Assembly (NCBI GenBank): GCA_025355965.1
Contig: JANXYR010000023.1
Span: forward strand, 1 to 58,352
DNA: 58,352 nucleotides
Reading direction: 5' to 3'
From: Geobacteraceae bacterium
Lineage (GTDB): Bacteria; Desulfobacterota; Desulfuromonadia; Geobacterales; Pseudopelobacteraceae
Positions 27,373 to 40,181 of this stretch are shown piece after piece. The notes under the pieces were generated by a model. The model ran no database searches. It was not told the origin of the DNA and worked only from the letters and a program-made list of their open reading frames with translations. Position numbers and translations under genes: made by a program. The stretch's first letter is position 1, and each line of letters opens with the position of its first letter.

Positions 27373-28577
27373 TGTTCTGGAATGCTCTGATATTGGCCCT
27401 GAGAGAAATACGGCGCAATGTACTCCGCTCAATCCTCACAATTCTCGGGATTGTAATCGGCGTTGCTGCCGTCATCGTCATGGTTACACTTGGAGGTGGT
27501 GCCACAGCCCAGGTTACACAGCAGATCGCCAGCCTGGGAAGCAACCTGCTGGTTGTCAGCCCCGGTAAAAGGATGGGGCCGGGACAGAATGTCGGTGCGG
27601 CGCCATTTACGCTGGACGATGCCGAGGCTTTGCGCCGCGATATTCCGCAACTGGTGGCGGTGGCACCCATGGCTTCCAAATCGATGTCGGTTATCTACGG
27701 AAATGCCAACTGGTCAACCCAGATTACCAGCAGCACGAACGCATATTTTGATGCCCGTAATTGGAAGGTCAAAGAGGGGCGGCTTTTTACCGATAGCGAA
27801 CTCCGCTCGGGAGCCGCAACCTGCGTCATCGGCAGTACGGTCCGCACCAAACTGTTCGGCAATCAGAACCCGATCGGCACCAACATCCGCTTGCAAAGCA
27901 TCTCTTGCCAGGTGATCGGGCTGCTTGAATCAAAGGGGCAATCCTCGATGGGTTCGGACCAGGACGATGTCGTCGTCATACCGCTGCGCGCCTTCCAGCG
28001 CCGTATTGCCGGCAATCAGGATGTCAATCTCATCCAGGTTTCGGTACGTGATGGCGTATCGACGACGAGGGTTCAGCAGGATATCGAACGCTTGATGCGT
28101 GAACGAAGGCATCTCTCCGCCGCCGATGAGAACAACTTTAATGTCATGGATATGAAGGAAATTGCCACGATGCTTACCTCCACCACCAAGGTGCTAACCG
28201 CCCTGTTAAGTGCTGTAGCAGCGGTCAGCCTGCTGGTGGGTGGTATCGGTATTATGAATATAATGCTGGTGTCGGTAACCGAACGAACCCGTGAGATCGG
28301 CATTCGGCTGGCTATCGGTGCGTTTGAGCGGGAAGTATTGATGCAGTTTCTCGTGGAGGCGGCTGTACTCTCTTCTTTGGGTGGAGTTGTCGGAATTGTG
28401 CTGGCGCTTGTCAGTTCTGTGCTGCTGGCATCGGTTTTAAATGTGCCGTTTATATTCAATGCACCGATCGTCGCGGTCGCTTTTGCTTTCTCCACAGCAA
28501 CCGGACTTGTCTTCGGTTATTTCCCGGCAAGAAAGGCAGCGCAGCTGGACCCGATTGAGGCATTGCGCTATGAGTAA
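27372..28577 (+). CDS. MacB-type ABC transporter permease (FtsX fold)
   Basis: 401 residues from ATG 27372; an in-frame GTG directly before it is also possible. An N-terminal membrane helix (about 20-43, ILTILGIVIGVAAVIVMVTL), a large periplasmic MacB-PCD domain (about 45-265), and three C-terminal helices with SLLVGGIGIMNIMLVSVTER, TREIGIRLAIGA and FGYFPARKAAQLDPIEALRY. These are standard for MacB/FtsX permeases exporting macrolides, lipids or peptides from the periplasm. It is the last gene of the four-gene efflux operon and converges on pcrA. Confidence 0.92.
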   Translation: MFWNALILALREIRRNVLRSILTILGIVIGVAAVIVMVTLGGGATAQVTQQIASLGSNLLVVSPGKRMGPGQNVGAAPFTLDDAEALRRDIPQLVAVAPMASKSMSVIYGNANWSTQITSSTNAYFDARNWKVKEGRLFTDSELRSGAATCVIGSTVRTKLFGNQNPIGTNIRLQSISCQVIGLLESKGQSSMGSDQDDVVVIPLRAFQRRIAGNQDVNLIQVSVRDGVSTTRVQQDIERLMRERRHLSAADENNFNVMDMKEIATMLTSTTKVLTALLSAVAAVSLLVGGIGIMNIMLVSVTERTREIGIRLAIGAFEREVLMQFLVEAAVLSSLGGVVGIVLALVSSVLLASVLNVPFIFNAPIVAVAFAFSTATGLVFGYFPARKAAQLDPIEALRYE

Positions 28578-28625
28578 CCTAAAGGGAAGCCGCATTTAAA
28601 ATGCTGTGCAGCCTCCGTATACATG

Positions 28626-30911
28626 TCAGGCCCGCTCCAGTCCGGCAAAACGGAGCATGAGTTTTTTCGGGCCGACCGAGTTGAACCAAACGACCACCTT
28701 CTGTCCGTCCCCCTCCCCTTCCATTTTGCGAATGGTCCCGACACCGAATTTGCCATGCCTTACTTTCATGCCAATATAGACGCAGTCATGCTCTTCTGCC
28801 GGTTCCGGAATAATTTCAACGTCATCGTTAAAAGCAGCGGCGATGGCCGACAGGTTGTGAGAGGATGAAGACTCAATACGGATTGACGGTGCAGAGTCGC
28901 TTCGCATCCGGCCTGCAGCGCTAAAGTGAGTTCTCTCTGTAGCAGTTGGATAGGGGGTGGCGAACTGTGAATGGTTGGAGACGCATCCAACTCCACCATC
29001 CTCCAGCAATTCAGGCGGAATATCATTCAAAAAACGCGATGGCGGATTGCACTGTTCCTGGCCGAACAGATATCTTCTCCGGGCGTTCAGCAGGTAGAGC
29101 CGTTCGCGGGCCCGTGTCATGCCGACGTAACAGAGACGCCGTTCCTCCTCCATGCCATCTAAGTCGTCCAGAGTACGGGCATGCGGAAAGAGGCGTTCCT
29201 CCATACCGATCATGAACACCGCCTTGAACTCCAACCCCTTGGCGGCATGCAGGGTCATAAGTGTAACAGAAGGCTGACCGACCTCTCCCTGTTCAAGGTC
29301 TGAAACCAGTGACACCTGCTCCAGAAATTCGGATAGCCCCGCATCAGGGTTCTTTTCACTGAACTCCTCGATCGCAGCCAGAAGCTGCTCCAGGTTTTCC
29401 AGTCGCTCGGCATCATCTTCGTCGCGACTACTCTTCAGCCGGTCCAGATAGCCACTACCCTGCATGATCGACCTGGCCAACTCCGCCAGGCTGGACTTGG
29501 AAGCGGTCTCACAAAAATCTTGCAGCAGAGCGGCAAAGGCAGCGACCTTGCCACGGACACCGGTGGCCAGGAGGTTATCCCTTGTTGCATCTTGCAGAGC
29601 ATCAAAAAAAGTCCCCCCCTGACGGGTCGCATGTGCGGAGATCTTGTCAACGGTAGTGTTGCCGATCCCACGTGCCGGGACGTTGATGATCCGTTTCAGC
29701 GACACTTCGTCTGCCGGGTTATCCAGCACCCGCAGATAGGCCAGGATATCCTTGACCTCCATGCGGGAGTAAAAACGAACTCCACCGACGATGTGGTAAG
29801 GAAGTGCGCTGCCAACCAGTGCTTCCTCGATCAGGCGCGACTGGGCGTTGGTACGGTAAAAAACAGCCATCTCCTCAAGCGGAACAGCGCTGTTTCTCAG
29901 CAACCCTATCTCGCGGCTGACAAAACGAGCCTCTTCGCGGTCGGATTCGACCCGCTCGTAACGAATCTTCTCGCCGGCAGGGTTTTCGGTCCAAAGTGTT
30001 TTACCCTTGCGGCCAAAGTTCTGTTTAACGACTTCTCCTGCCGCCGCCAGGATGGTAGCGGTGGAGCGGTAGTTCTGTTCAAGCCGGACTATTTTTACCC
30101 CGGGAAAATCCTTTTCAAACTCCATAATGTTGCGGATATCAGCGCCGCGCCAAGAGTAGATTGACTGGTCATCGTCACCCACAACGCAGAGATTTTTACG
30201 CTCCCCCGCCAGTAAGCGGATCAGATTGTACTGCACAGGGTTGGTATCTTGATACTCGTCCACCAGCAGCCACTGAAAGCGTTCCCGGTAATAGCTGCAG
30301 ACTTCTGGAAAGCTCGTCAGGAGGCGCACGGTCTGGATCATCATGTCGCCGAAGTCGAGAGCATTACATTTTTTGAGGCGTTCCTGATAAACTGCGTAAA
30401 TCTCTACTACTTTCTGGTTGTAGACGTCGCCTGGGGGGATTGAACCGATATCTTCCGGAAAAAGTCCACGGTTCTTGAAGTCATCGATCCTGGCGGAAAC
30501 AGCTTTAACGGCAAAGCGCTTTTCATCAAGATCCATCTCGGCAATGACGTCCTTAAGCAGCCGATTGCTGTCGCGGTCATCATAAATTGCAAATGAAGAT
30601 TGGAAACCGAGATGGTGTACGTCACGACGCAGTATGCGCCCGCAAGCGGCGTGAAAAGTGGAAATAAGCGGCAGATCCCCACCTCCAAGAAGTTTGTCAA
30701 CCCGTTCGGACATCTCTCTGGCAGCCTTGTTAGTAAAGGTTACCGCCATGATATTCCAGGGGCGTATCCCCCGTTCGAGGATCAGGTAGGCAATACGGTT
30801 GGTAATGACACGGGTTTTGCCGGATCCGGCACAGGCAAGGATCAGTAATGGCCCTTCAGAGTGCAGTACAGCTTCTTTTTGTGGGGAGTTTAAATGTTTG
30901 AGAAGATCCAT
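28626..30911 (-). CDS. pcrA: UvrD/PcrA-type superfamily 1 DNA helicase
   Basis: 761 residues. Motif Q region LNSPQKEAV, Walker A CAGSGKTRVI, motif Ia TFTNKAAREM, motif II LVDEYQDTN, motif III GDDDQSIYSWRGADI, motif IV LEQNYRSTATIL, motif V TLMTLHAAKGLEFKAVF and motif VI EEERRLCYVGMTRARERLYL are all present. The C-terminal Tudor-like domain (about 700-761, FGVGTIRKMEGEG) is that of PcrA and binds RNA polymerase in other species. The protein unwinds DNA 3'-5' in repair and replication-transcription conflicts. It is probably monocistronic. Confidence 0.94.
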   Translation of the reverse strand: MDLLKHLNSPQKEAVLHSEGPLLILACAGSGKTRVITNRIAYLILERGIRPWNIMAVTFTNKAAREMSERVDKLLGGGDLPLISTFHAACGRILRRDVHHLGFQSSFAIYDDRDSNRLLKDVIAEMDLDEKRFAVKAVSARIDDFKNRGLFPEDIGSIPPGDVYNQKVVEIYAVYQERLKKCNALDFGDMMIQTVRLLTSFPEVCSYYRERFQWLLVDEYQDTNPVQYNLIRLLAGERKNLCVVGDDDQSIYSWRGADIRNIMEFEKDFPGVKIVRLEQNYRSTATILAAAGEVVKQNFGRKGKTLWTENPAGEKIRYERVESDREEARFVSREIGLLRNSAVPLEEMAVFYRTNAQSRLIEEALVGSALPYHIVGGVRFYSRMEVKDILAYLRVLDNPADEVSLKRIINVPARGIGNTTVDKISAHATRQGGTFFDALQDATRDNLLATGVRGKVAAFAALLQDFCETASKSSLAELARSIMQGSGYLDRLKSSRDEDDAERLENLEQLLAAIEEFSEKNPDAGLSEFLEQVSLVSDLEQGEVGQPSVTLMTLHAAKGLEFKAVFMIGMEERLFPHARTLDDLDGMEEERRLCYVGMTRARERLYLLNARRRYLFGQEQCNPPSRFLNDIPPELLEDGGVGCVSNHSQFATPYPTATERTHFSAAGRMRSDSAPSIRIESSSSHNLSAIAAAFNDDVEIIPEPAEEHDCVYIGMKVRHGKFGVGTIRKMEGEGDGQKVVVWFNSVGPKKLMLRFAGLERA

Positions 30912-30972
30912 CTAGTTGTTGTAGCCGCTGAGGCCGGCATCGTCAAGTGGAAAGGAAAGCCGGTTTATTGAG

Positions 30973-31023
30973 ATACCATACTAAAAAAGCCCGGCAACTT
31001 GCCAAGCTTTTTTAGTATGGTAT
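30973..31023 (-). terminator. Strong terminator hairpin after gdhA
   Basis: A perfect 18-bp inverted repeat (30973-30990 and 31006-31023) with arms ending in GCTTTTTT and a 15-nt loop. It lies 18 nt past the gdhA stop and ahead of pcrA. Its T/A runs would let it work on either strand. Confidence 0.8.
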
Positions 31024-31040
31024 ATTTAATCTACGGAAGA

Positions 31041-32396
<1,356 letters not shown>

Positions 32397-32466
32397 CTAC
32401 TGAGTAAAATATATGCATGAGTGCACAAATTAAATGCAGACCGCAATCTTTATTGCGCAATTTGTA

Positions 32467-32482
32467 AGCAGATTGTATGCCA
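32467..32482 (-). promoter_or_regulatory. Sigma-54-like promoter of gdhA
   Basis: On the minus strand the sequence TGGCATACAATCTGCT has GG and GC exactly 10 nt apart, as required by sigma-54 (-24/-12). It lies about 80 nt upstream of the gdhA start, giving a predicted transcription start near 32456. Confidence 0.55.
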
Positions 32483-32836
32483 TAGATGGTCAGTGGAGGG
32501 TATAAAATAGGCAGATGACTAAATATCAAGCAGTTACGAATTATGGTTGCATGGTCGACAACAAAGTTACTGCTTGGTAACAGAATAAGTCTGAGTGGTT
32601 TTTAGACACAACAGGGTATGTATTAGTTTGTTTGAGTAACTAGAGACTGAAAGCAGTTTTATGGTCAGCATTAACCATAACCAATAATATCACTCATTTC
32701 CACTCATCAGTGTTTCAAACATACTCATTAAAGTAAAGATGCATATGATTATCTTGGGCATGGTGCGGTAGCAGAAAAAGATAACTATCCAATACGCTGA
32801 TTGAAATTATGCAGTTGCACTCCGGTTTGTCCGGTA

Positions 32837-32852
32837 TGGCACGTTCCCTGCT
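32837..32852 (+). promoter_or_regulatory. Sigma-54-like promoter of gltBD
   Basis: TGGCACGTTCCCTGCT matches the sigma-54 consensus with GG-N10-GC spacing. The predicted transcription start near 32863 leaves a 56-nt leader before gltB. Confidence 0.65.
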
Positions 32853-32918
32853 TAGTAAACCTAGATTACGCTCGTTGCGTAACATAGATACTTAGGAATA
32901 CAGACAAAGGTTATTACA

Positions 32919-35900
32919 ATGAAAAACAACCGACCACCAGCAAAACAGGGCCTTTACGATCCTCAATTCGAGCATGACGCCTGCGGCATCGGCTTTGTAG
33001 TTAACATAAAAGGGAAAAAGTCCCACGAGATTGTCCGGCAGGCACTCGAGATTCTTGTAAATCTTGATCATCGTGGCGCCTGCGGTTGCGAAGCCAATAC
33101 CGGAGACGGTGCGGGCATTCTCATGCAGATGCCGGACAACTTTCTGCGCTCTGTCTGCGCTCCGCTTGGCATTGAGCTGCCCGAGCCGTTTCATTATGGC
33201 GCCGGCATGGTCTTTACCTCGCCTAAAGCGACCGAGCGCAACGCCGCCAGACATATTCTGGAAAAAATACTGGTTGAGGAAGGGGTTGAACTCCTCGGCT
33301 GGCGCAATGTACCGACCGACAACTCTTCTTTGGGGAACACCGCCTGGGAAGGGGAACCGATGGTACGGCAACTGTTCCTCAAACGACCGCTTGACTGTGC
33401 CGACGAGCAGGCATTCGACCGCAAACTCTATATTATCAATCAGCGGGCAATCAACGAGATTCGGCGTGCCGGAGTTGATGAACACTGGTATGTCTGCAGT
33501 CTCTCCACCCGGACCATGATCTACAAAGGCATGCTTATGCCGGTGCAGGTCGACAAGTATTTTCCTGAACTGTGTGATCCCGCCATGGAAAGTGCCATTG
33601 CTCTGGTACACTCCCGCTTCTCCACCAATACATTCCCAAGCTGGGACCGCGCCCACCCATATCACTTCCTGGCCCACAACGGCGAAATCAACACCTTGCG
33701 CGGCAACGTCAACTGGATGAACGCCCGCCAGAACCACCTTACAAGCGAACTGTTTGGTGATGACATCAAGAAGATTTTACCGATTATCAACTCCAATAGT
33801 TCCGATTCAGGCATGTTCGATAACTGCCTGGAGCTGCTTGTTATGAGTGGCCGCTCCCTGCCGCATGCCATTATGATGATGGTACCGGAACCGTGGGAAA
33901 ACCACACCGAGATGAGCGAAGAGAAGAAGGCTTTTTATGAATACCACTCCTGCCTGATAGCACCGTGGGATGGTCCGGCAGCAATTGCCTTTACCGATGG
34001 CCGCAGTATCGGAGCGGTTCTTGACCGTAACGGGCTGCGTCCTTCACGTTATTACATTACCAATGACGATCTTGTCATCATGGCCTCCGAAGCCGGAGTC
34101 CTGCAGATCGAGCCGGAGCGTATTCTGCGTAAAGGTCGGCTCCAGCCGGGTCAGATGTTCCTGGTCGATACGGAGCAGGGGCGTATCATTCCGGACGAAG
34201 AGATCAAGCAGGGGCTGGTGGCCGCCAACCCTTACGGCAAGTGGCTGAAAGAGAACTATATACTGTTGGAAGATCTGCCGTACGCATCTGACATACCTCT
34301 CCCAGAACAGAGCACTTTGACTCAGCGCCAGCAGGCTTTCGGCTATACATACGAAGATCAGCGGGTTGTGCTCGGGCCGATGGCTCGTGACGGCATCCAG
34401 CCACTCGGCTCCATGGGGACGGATACTCCGCTGGCGGTCCTTTCTGATCACTCCCAACTGTTGTACAATTATTTCAAGCAGCTGTTCGCTCAGGTCACCA
34501 ATCCTCCTATCGACCCGATCCGTGAAGAAATTGTCACCTCTACCATCACGTTGATCGGTTCAGAAGGAAACCTGCTGGAGCCGACAGCAATGAACGCCCG
34601 GAGGATCAAACTTCAGAATCCACTACTCTGCAATCAGGAACTGGAGCAACTGCGTCAGATTGACCGTTCAGGATTCAAAGCGGCAACGTTGCCACTCCTC
34701 TTTCCTGTGACCCGTGGCGCCGCAGGAATGGAGCGTGGGTTGGAGGCGCTTTTTGCGGCTGCCGATGTAGCCGTTGAGGCCGGAAACAATATCCTGATCC
34801 TCTCCGACCGTGGTGTAGATAAGAATAATGCTGCTGTTCCGGCATTGCTGGCAGTTTCCGGTTTGCACCACCATCTGGTAAGCAGTGGTACACGCACACA
34901 GGTATCTCTGATTCTGGAATCAGGTGAACCACGCGAAGTTCATCACTTTGCCGTGCTGCTCGGTTACGGTGTCAATGCCATTAACCCCTATCTGGCTTTC
35001 GAGTCTCTTGATGACATGATTCTTCAGGGGATGCTGCCGGATCTTGACCATAAGAAAGCGGTCAAGAACTTTATAAAGGCGTCGATCAAGGGCGTCGTTA
35101 AAACCATGGCCAAAATGGGGATCTCCACCGTTCAGAGCTATCGTGGCGCCCAGATATTCGAGGCGGTGGGCTTGCATAGCTCCGTCATTGACCGCTATTT
35201 TACCTGGACACCATCGCGTATCGGAGGAATCGATATCGACGGAATTGCGGCCGAGCTGATGACCAGGCACGCGCAGGCTTATCCGGAGCGGGTTGCCCCG
35301 GAGGTTACTCTTCCCGCTGGCGGTGTCTATCAATGGCGCAAGGATGGGGAGGAGCATCAGTATAACCCGCTGACAATCACTTCGCTGCAGAAAGCGACCC
35401 GCACTAACGATTATAGTGAGTTCAAAACGTTCTCTTCATTGATTGATGAGCAGAACACACGCCACTATACCCTGCGCGGCCTGCTTGGGTTTAAGGATAA
35501 TATGCCTTCTGTCCCTCTCGACGAGGTTGAACCGGTAGAAACTATCATGAAGCGCTTCAAGACCGGTGCCATGTCCTACGGTTCTATCAGCAAGGAAGCG
35601 CATGAAACGCTGGCAATCGCCATGAACCGCATCGGCGGACGTTCCAACACCGGTGAGGGGGGCGAGGATCCGGAACGCTTTACCTGGACCAACGAAGAGG
35701 GTGACTCGAAGAATAGTAACATCAAGCAGGTTGCTTCGGGACGTTTCGGTGTTACCAGTGATTACCTGACCAATGCCGGCGAGTTGCAGATAAAGATGGC
35801 TCAGGGGGCCAAGCCTGGCGAAGGGGGCGAACTCCCCGGCCACAAGGTTTATCCCTGGATCGCAAAAACCCGTCATACCACACCGGGTGTCGGCCTGGTG

Positions 35901-37499
35901 TCACCGCCGCCGCACCATGATATCTACTCCATCGAGGATTTAGCGGAACTGATCCACGATCTGAAAAATGCCAACCGCCGCGCCCGTATCAGTGTCAAGC
36001 TGGTGTCGGAAGTCGGTGTCGGCACGATTGCAGCGGGTGTTGCCAAAGCTCATGCCGATGTCGTTCTGATCAGCGGCTATGATGGTGGTACCGGCGCATC
36101 ACCGATCTCCAGCATCAAACATGCCGGTCTCCCCTGGGAACTCGGCCTGGCCGAAACGCACCAGACTCTGCTGCTAAACAACCTGCGTAGTCGAATCATC
36201 ATCGAAGCCGATGGTCAGCTGAAGACCGGCCGCGATGTTGCCATCGCCGCCCTGCTTGGTGCCGAGGAGTTCGGTTTTGCCACCGCCCCGCTGGTGACTC
36301 TGGGATGCGTCATGATGCGTGTCTGCCACAGCAACACCTGTCCAACCGGAGTGGCTACGCAGGATCCAGAACTGCGCAAGAATTTTAGCGGCAAGCCGGA
36401 GTATGTTGTCAACTTCATGCGCTTTGTTGCACAGGAGCTGCGTGAAATCATGGCTCAACTCGGTTTCCGCACCCTGAACGAAATGGTTGGCCGCTGCGAT
36501 GTGCTGGAGGCGAATAAGGCCATCGAACACTGGAAAACGCAGGGGCTCGATTTTTCCAACATACTTCATCAGCCGAAGGTTGCGCTCAATGTGGGCCGGT
36601 ACTGTACGGAACAGCAGGATCACGGCCTGGAAAAGTCGATCGACATGACCAGGCTGCTGGATCTCTGCCAACCGGCTATCGAACTGGGTGAAAAGGTCAG
36701 CGCTGAGCTGCCGATTACTAATGTAAATCGAGTGGTTGGAACCATTATCGGCAATGAAATCACCCGCCACCATGGAGCCAAGGGGCTGCCGGACGATACG
36801 GTTTGCCTTACCTTTAATGGTTCTGCCGGGCAGAGCTTCGGGGCATTTATACCTTGCGGCATAACCATGAAGCTGTCCGGAGATGCTAATGACTATCTTG
36901 GTAAAGGGCTGAGCGGCGGCAAGATCATTGTCTATCCGCCGGAGGGGTCAACCTTCAAAGCAGAAGAGAATATCATCGCCGGCAATGTTGCCTTTTACGG
37001 TGCCACAAGCGGCACGGCTTATATTCGTGGTATGGCCGGAGAACGGTTCTGTGTGCGCAACTCAGGAGTCAACGCGGTTGTTGAAGGAGTTGGCGATCAT
37101 GGCTGCGAATACATGACCGGTGGGGCCGTAGTAATCCTCGGTCAGACCGGGCGGAACTTTGCTGCAGGTATGAGTGGCGGAGTAGCATATGTACTCGACG
37201 AGCAAGGGGATTTCGCATCCCGTTGTAACACGGAAATGGCAGGTCTGGAACCGCTTGATGAATCAGATCTTGCGACCGTCAAATCAATGATCGAAAAACA
37301 TGCCGAATATACCGGAAGTTCACGTGCTACGATGGTTTTGATTAACTGGGAACGTTACCAGTCACGTTTTGTGAAAGTAATGCCGATGGATTACAAACGA
37401 GTATTGCAGGCGCTTGAGCGGGCAAAAGCTGCCGGCCTCAGCGGTGACGATGCACTGACTGCTGCATTTGAGGAAAACTCTCACATGGTCGGGCACTGA
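32919..37499 (+). CDS. gltB: Glutamate synthase large subunit
   Basis: 1526 residues, full length for the NADPH-GOGAT alpha subunit. An N-terminal glutamine amidotransferase domain with the nucleophile in HDACGIGF (the Cys exposed by removal of about 21 residues), a central domain, the FMN-binding synthase domain (about 860-1230) with [29 protein letters not shown] and [19 protein letters not shown], the 3Fe-4S cysteines in [14 protein letters not shown], and a C-terminal beta-helix with [20 protein letters not shown]. It channels ammonia from glutamine to 2-oxoglutarate. AAAGG before the ATG; likely transcribed with gltD from the sigma-54-like promoter. Confidence 0.96.
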   Translation: MKNNRPPAKQGLYDPQFEHDACGIGFVVNIKGKKSHEIVRQALEILVNLDHRGACGCEANTGDGAGILMQMPDNFLRSVCAPLGIELPEPFHYGAGMVFTSPKATERNAARHILEKILVEEGVELLGWRNVPTDNSSLGNTAWEGEPMVRQLFLKRPLDCADEQAFDRKLYIINQRAINEIRRAGVDEHWYVCSLSTRTMIYKGMLMPVQVDKYFPELCDPAMESAIALVHSRFSTNTFPSWDRAHPYHFLAHNGEINTLRGNVNWMNARQNHLTSELFGDDIKKILPIINSNSSDSGMFDNCLELLVMSGRSLPHAIMMMVPEPWENHTEMSEEKKAFYEYHSCLIAPWDGPAAIAFTDGRSIGAVLDRNGLRPSRYYITNDDLVIMASEAGVLQIEPERILRKGRLQPGQMFLVDTEQGRIIPDEEIKQGLVAANPYGKWLKENYILLEDLPYASDIPLPEQSTLTQRQQAFGYTYEDQRVVLGPMARDGIQPLGSMGTDTPLAVLSDHSQLLYNYFKQLFAQVTNPPIDPIREEIVTSTITLIGSEGNLLEPTAMNARRIKLQNPLLCNQELEQLRQIDRSGFKAATLPLLFPVTRGAAGMERGLEALFAAADVAVEAGNNILILSDRGVDKNNAAVPALLAVSGLHHHLVSSGTRTQVSLILESGEPREVHHFAVLLGYGVNAINPYLAFESLDDMILQGMLPDLDHKKAVKNFIKASIKGVVKTMAKMGISTVQSYRGAQIFEAVGLHSSVIDRYFTWTPSRIGGIDIDGIAAELMTRHAQAYPERVAPEVTLPAGGVYQWRKDGEEHQYNPLTITSLQKATRTNDYSEFKTFSSLIDEQNTRHYTLRGLLGFKDNMPSVPLDEVEPVETIMKRFKTGAMSYGSISKEAHETLAIAMNRIGGRSNTGEGGEDPERFTWTNEEGDSKNSNIKQVASGRFGVTSDYLTNAGELQIKMAQGAKPGEGGELPGHKVYPWIAKTRHTTPGVGLVSPPPHHDIYSIEDLAELIHDLKNANRRARISVKLVSEVGVGTIAAGVAKAHADVVLISGYDGGTGASPISSIKHAGLPWELGLAETHQTLLLNNLRSRIIIEADGQLKTGRDVAIAALLGAEEFGFATAPLVTLGCVMMRVCHSNTCPTGVATQDPELRKNFSGKPEYVVNFMRFVAQELREIMAQLGFRTLNEMVGRCDVLEANKAIEHWKTQGLDFSNILHQPKVALNVGRYCTEQQDHGLEKSIDMTRLLDLCQPAIELGEKVSAELPITNVNRVVGTIIGNEITRHHGAKGLPDDTVCLTFNGSAGQSFGAFIPCGITMKLSGDANDYLGKGLSGGKIIVYPPEGSTFKAEENIIAGNVAFYGATSGTAYIRGMAGERFCVRNSGVNAVVEGVGDHGCEYMTGGAVVILGQTGRNFAAGMSGGVAYVLDEQGDFASRCNTEMAGLEPLDESDLATVKSMIEKHAEYTGSSRATMVLINWERYQSRFVKVMPMDYKRVLQALERAKAAGLSGDDALTAAFEENSHMVGH

Positions 37500-37568
37500 C
37501 AGCCGATCGGAATTACTTTGAAAAGTAACACTCAATCTTACTGAAACGTTACAATACAGGAAGCGATT

Positions 37569-39050
37569 ATGGGAAAACCTACTGGATTCATGGAGTATAA
37601 ACGCGAAGTGCCGGCTGACAGGGCACCTTTGGAGCGTATCAACGATTGGAACGAATTCCATCTGCACATGCCGGATGATGATCTGCGCAGCCAGGGGGCC
37701 CGCTGCATGGATTGCGGCGTGCCGTTCTGTCATAGTGGCGTGCTGATCAGCGGCATGGCAAGCGGTTGCCCGATCAACAACCTGATCCCGGAGTGGAATG
37801 ATCTGGTCTATAGCAATCTTTGGCATCAGGCGCTGGACAGACTGCTCAAAACCAATAACTTTCCCGAGTTTACCGGACGCGTCTGTCCGGCCCCATGCGA
37901 AGGTTCCTGTACATTAGCCAGTATTGATCCGGCTGTTACGATCAAAAATATCGAAGTCAGCATTGTTGAACGCGGTTTTGACGAAGGGTGGATCGTTCCA
38001 GCCCCCCCAGCAATCCGCACCGGCAAAAAAGTTGCTGTAGTCGGCTCCGGCCCCGCCGGTCTCTCTGCTGCCGCCCAGCTCAACAAGGTTGGCCACAGTG
38101 TGACGGTTTTTGAACGCGCCGATCTGCCGGGCGGCCTACTGATGTACGGCATTCCCAATATGAAACTTGACAAGCGTCAGGTTGTGCTTCGGCGTATCAA
38201 ACTGATGGAAGAAGAAGGGATTGCCTTCGTCTGCAATACCGAAGTAGGTGGCAACGAGTTTCCGACGGCAAAGTTGCGTAGCGAGTATGATGCTGTAGTC
38301 GTTACGACCGGTGCTACCCTGCCGCGTGATCTCCCGATCAATGGTCGTGCCCTGAAAGGAATCCATTTCGCCATGGATTTTCTGACCGCCAACACCAAGG
38401 CGCTGCTGAGTGGCGGTGAAGATTTTATCTCTGCCAAAGGGAAAGATGTGATTATCATCGGCGGCGGCGATACCGGAACAGACTGTGTCGGCACCTCGCT
38501 TCGCCATGGCTGCAACAGTGTGACCCAGCTGGAAATCATGCCGCGTTCTCCTGATCTGCGCGCTGACGACAACCCTTGGCCGGAGTGGCCAAAAACCCAT
38601 AAGGTGGATTATGGGCAGGAAGAGGCGGCGGCTAAATTCGGCAACGATCCTCGTATTTACCTGACGACCGCCACGCGGTTCGAGGGTGATGAAGATGGGA
38701 CGCTCAAGGCCGTTCATACTGTTGAAGTGGCGTGGCAAATGAATGATAAGGGGCAGTTTGTTCCACAGCCTGTTCCAGGCACGGAGCGGGTACGCCCTGC
38801 ACAACTGGTACTGCTGGCGATGGGTTTTCTCGGACCAGAGAAGTCTTTGATCGACTCTTTTGGTCTGGAACAGGATCAGCGCAGCAACATCAAAGCTGAG
38901 TTCGAAAAGTACAGCACGAACATTCCTGGCATATTTGCTGCAGGTGACTGCCGTCGTGGTCAGAGTCTTGTTGTATGGGCCTTCAACGAGGGGCGCGGTG
39001 CCGCCCGCGAGTGCGACCGCTACCTCATGGGGAACAGTGAACTGCCGTAA
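37569..39050 (+). CDS. gltD: Glutamate synthase small subunit
   Basis: 493 residues. The N-terminal part ligates two 4Fe-4S clusters ([33 protein letters not shown]). The FAD domain has [15 protein letters not shown] and [20 protein letters not shown], and the NADPH site is [20 protein letters not shown]. The C-terminal FAD motif is [19 protein letters not shown]. It supplies electrons from NADPH to GltB. A 69-nt gap follows gltB, and a strong terminator follows the stop, so gltBD is a closed two-gene operon. Confidence 0.96.
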   Translation: MGKPTGFMEYKREVPADRAPLERINDWNEFHLHMPDDDLRSQGARCMDCGVPFCHSGVLISGMASGCPINNLIPEWNDLVYSNLWHQALDRLLKTNNFPEFTGRVCPAPCEGSCTLASIDPAVTIKNIEVSIVERGFDEGWIVPAPPAIRTGKKVAVVGSGPAGLSAAAQLNKVGHSVTVFERADLPGGLLMYGIPNMKLDKRQVVLRRIKLMEEEGIAFVCNTEVGGNEFPTAKLRSEYDAVVVTTGATLPRDLPINGRALKGIHFAMDFLTANTKALLSGGEDFISAKGKDVIIIGGGDTGTDCVGTSLRHGCNSVTQLEIMPRSPDLRADDNPWPEWPKTHKVDYGQEEAAAKFGNDPRIYLTTATRFEGDEDGTLKAVHTVEVAWQMNDKGQFVPQPVPGTERVRPAQLVLLAMGFLGPEKSLIDSFGLEQDQRSNIKAEFEKYSTNIPGIFAAGDCRRGQSLVVWAFNEGRGAARECDRYLMGNSELP

Positions 39051-39082
39051 CTATTGATTTGAGATATGTTTAAATGTGAGGC

Positions 39083-39119
39083 AAAGAGGCCCACCCGACG
39101 TCATCGGGTGGGCCTCTTT
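39083..39119 (+). terminator. Terminator after gltD
   Basis: A 16-bp perfect stem (39083-39098 with 39104-39119, arms starting AAAGAGGCCC) with a 5-nt loop, followed by TTTG. It is a textbook intrinsic terminator and is symmetric enough to act in both directions. Confidence 0.88.
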
Positions 39120-39365
39120 TTGTTGATCGAATCTCTCTATCACACTATTCTGCTCAAATAAACGGCATGCTGCCTTTATTTTCATCAAACTAAATAACTT
39201 TTGTTAAAGTATAATATCTTGCAACTTGTTATAGATATGGGGTAAGAGACGACATTCCGGTTAGCTGGTTAACTCGGACGATAAGTTGCAGTTTGCTGGA
39301 CAAGCTTTTGTTTGCAGATATAATTGAGGATTAATACAGGTATTGACCTCACAAGGAAGGGCTTC

Positions 39366-40181
39366 ATGCTGATAGTTGTCTGCATCAAACAGGTTCCGGA
39401 TACGACCCAGGTTCAGATTGACCCGGTGACAAACACACTGGTTCGAGACGGCATTCCGTTTATAGTCAACCCTTACGACACCCATGCTCTGGAGGAGGCT
39501 TTGCGACTGAAAGATCGTTTTGGTTGCAAAGTCGCAGCCATTTCGATGGGGCCTCCGAACGCAGAGGGAACGCTCAAGAAAGCTCTGGCGCTGGGTGTCG
39601 ATTATGCCATTCTGCTTTCTGATCGTGTGTTTGGCGGTGCCGATACCCTTGCAACCAGCAATGTTCTGGCCGCAGCTATTGCCAAGCTGCATACGGAAGT
39701 GGATGAGGTCGTTCTGGTGCTTTGCGGCAAACAGACTATTGATGGCGACACCGCCCAGGTCGGCCCCGGCATCGCCAGTCGCCTCGATTATCGTCAGCTG
39801 ACTCTGGTAGACAAAATTGTCAACTTGGATCTTCCGGCAAAGAAAATACGTGTCAGCCGCAAGCTGGAAGGGCGTCACGAAATTGTCGATGCCCCGCTAC
39901 CGGCCATGCTGACTGTGGTTCGGGAACTGAACCGGCCGCGCTATCCAAGGGTACAGATGAGACTGGCTGCTGCCGATACCGTTGTCGAAGTCTGGAATAA
40001 CCAAATCCTGCAGTTGGATGAACAGAAAATCGGCTTGAAGGGATCGCCTACCTGGGTCTCCAAAATATTTTCTCCGGAACGCGACAAAGGAGAAATTCTT
40101 GGTGACGGCTACGCCGATCCGGCTGGAACCGCTGCGCTGCTGATTGATAAACTGATGGCGAAGGATATGCTACCGTTATGA
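39366..40181 (+). CDS. etfB: Electron transfer flavoprotein beta subunit
   Basis: 271 residues from ATG 39366 (MLIVVCIKQVPDT), with AAGGAAGG just upstream; a frame extending to 39324 lacks that. The ETF beta fold contains VNPYDTHALEEALRLKD, SMGPPNAEGTLKKALALGVD, LCGKQTIDGDTAQVGPGIAS and the recognition-loop-like tail ERDKGEILGDGYADPAGTAA. Together with EtfA it carries electrons from acyl-CoA dehydrogenases. It overlaps etfA by 4 nt (ATGA) and is first in a three-gene operon ending in a membrane quinone oxidoreductase. Confidence 0.93.
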   Translation: MLIVVCIKQVPDTTQVQIDPVTNTLVRDGIPFIVNPYDTHALEEALRLKDRFGCKVAAISMGPPNAEGTLKKALALGVDYAILLSDRVFGGADTLATSNVLAAAIAKLHTEVDEVVLVLCGKQTIDGDTAQVGPGIASRLDYRQLTLVDKIVNLDLPAKKIRVSRKLEGRHEIVDAPLPAMLTVVRELNRPRYPRVQMRLAAADTVVEVWNNQILQLDEQKIGLKGSPTWVSKIFSPERDKGEILGDGYADPAGTAALLIDKLMAKDMLPL

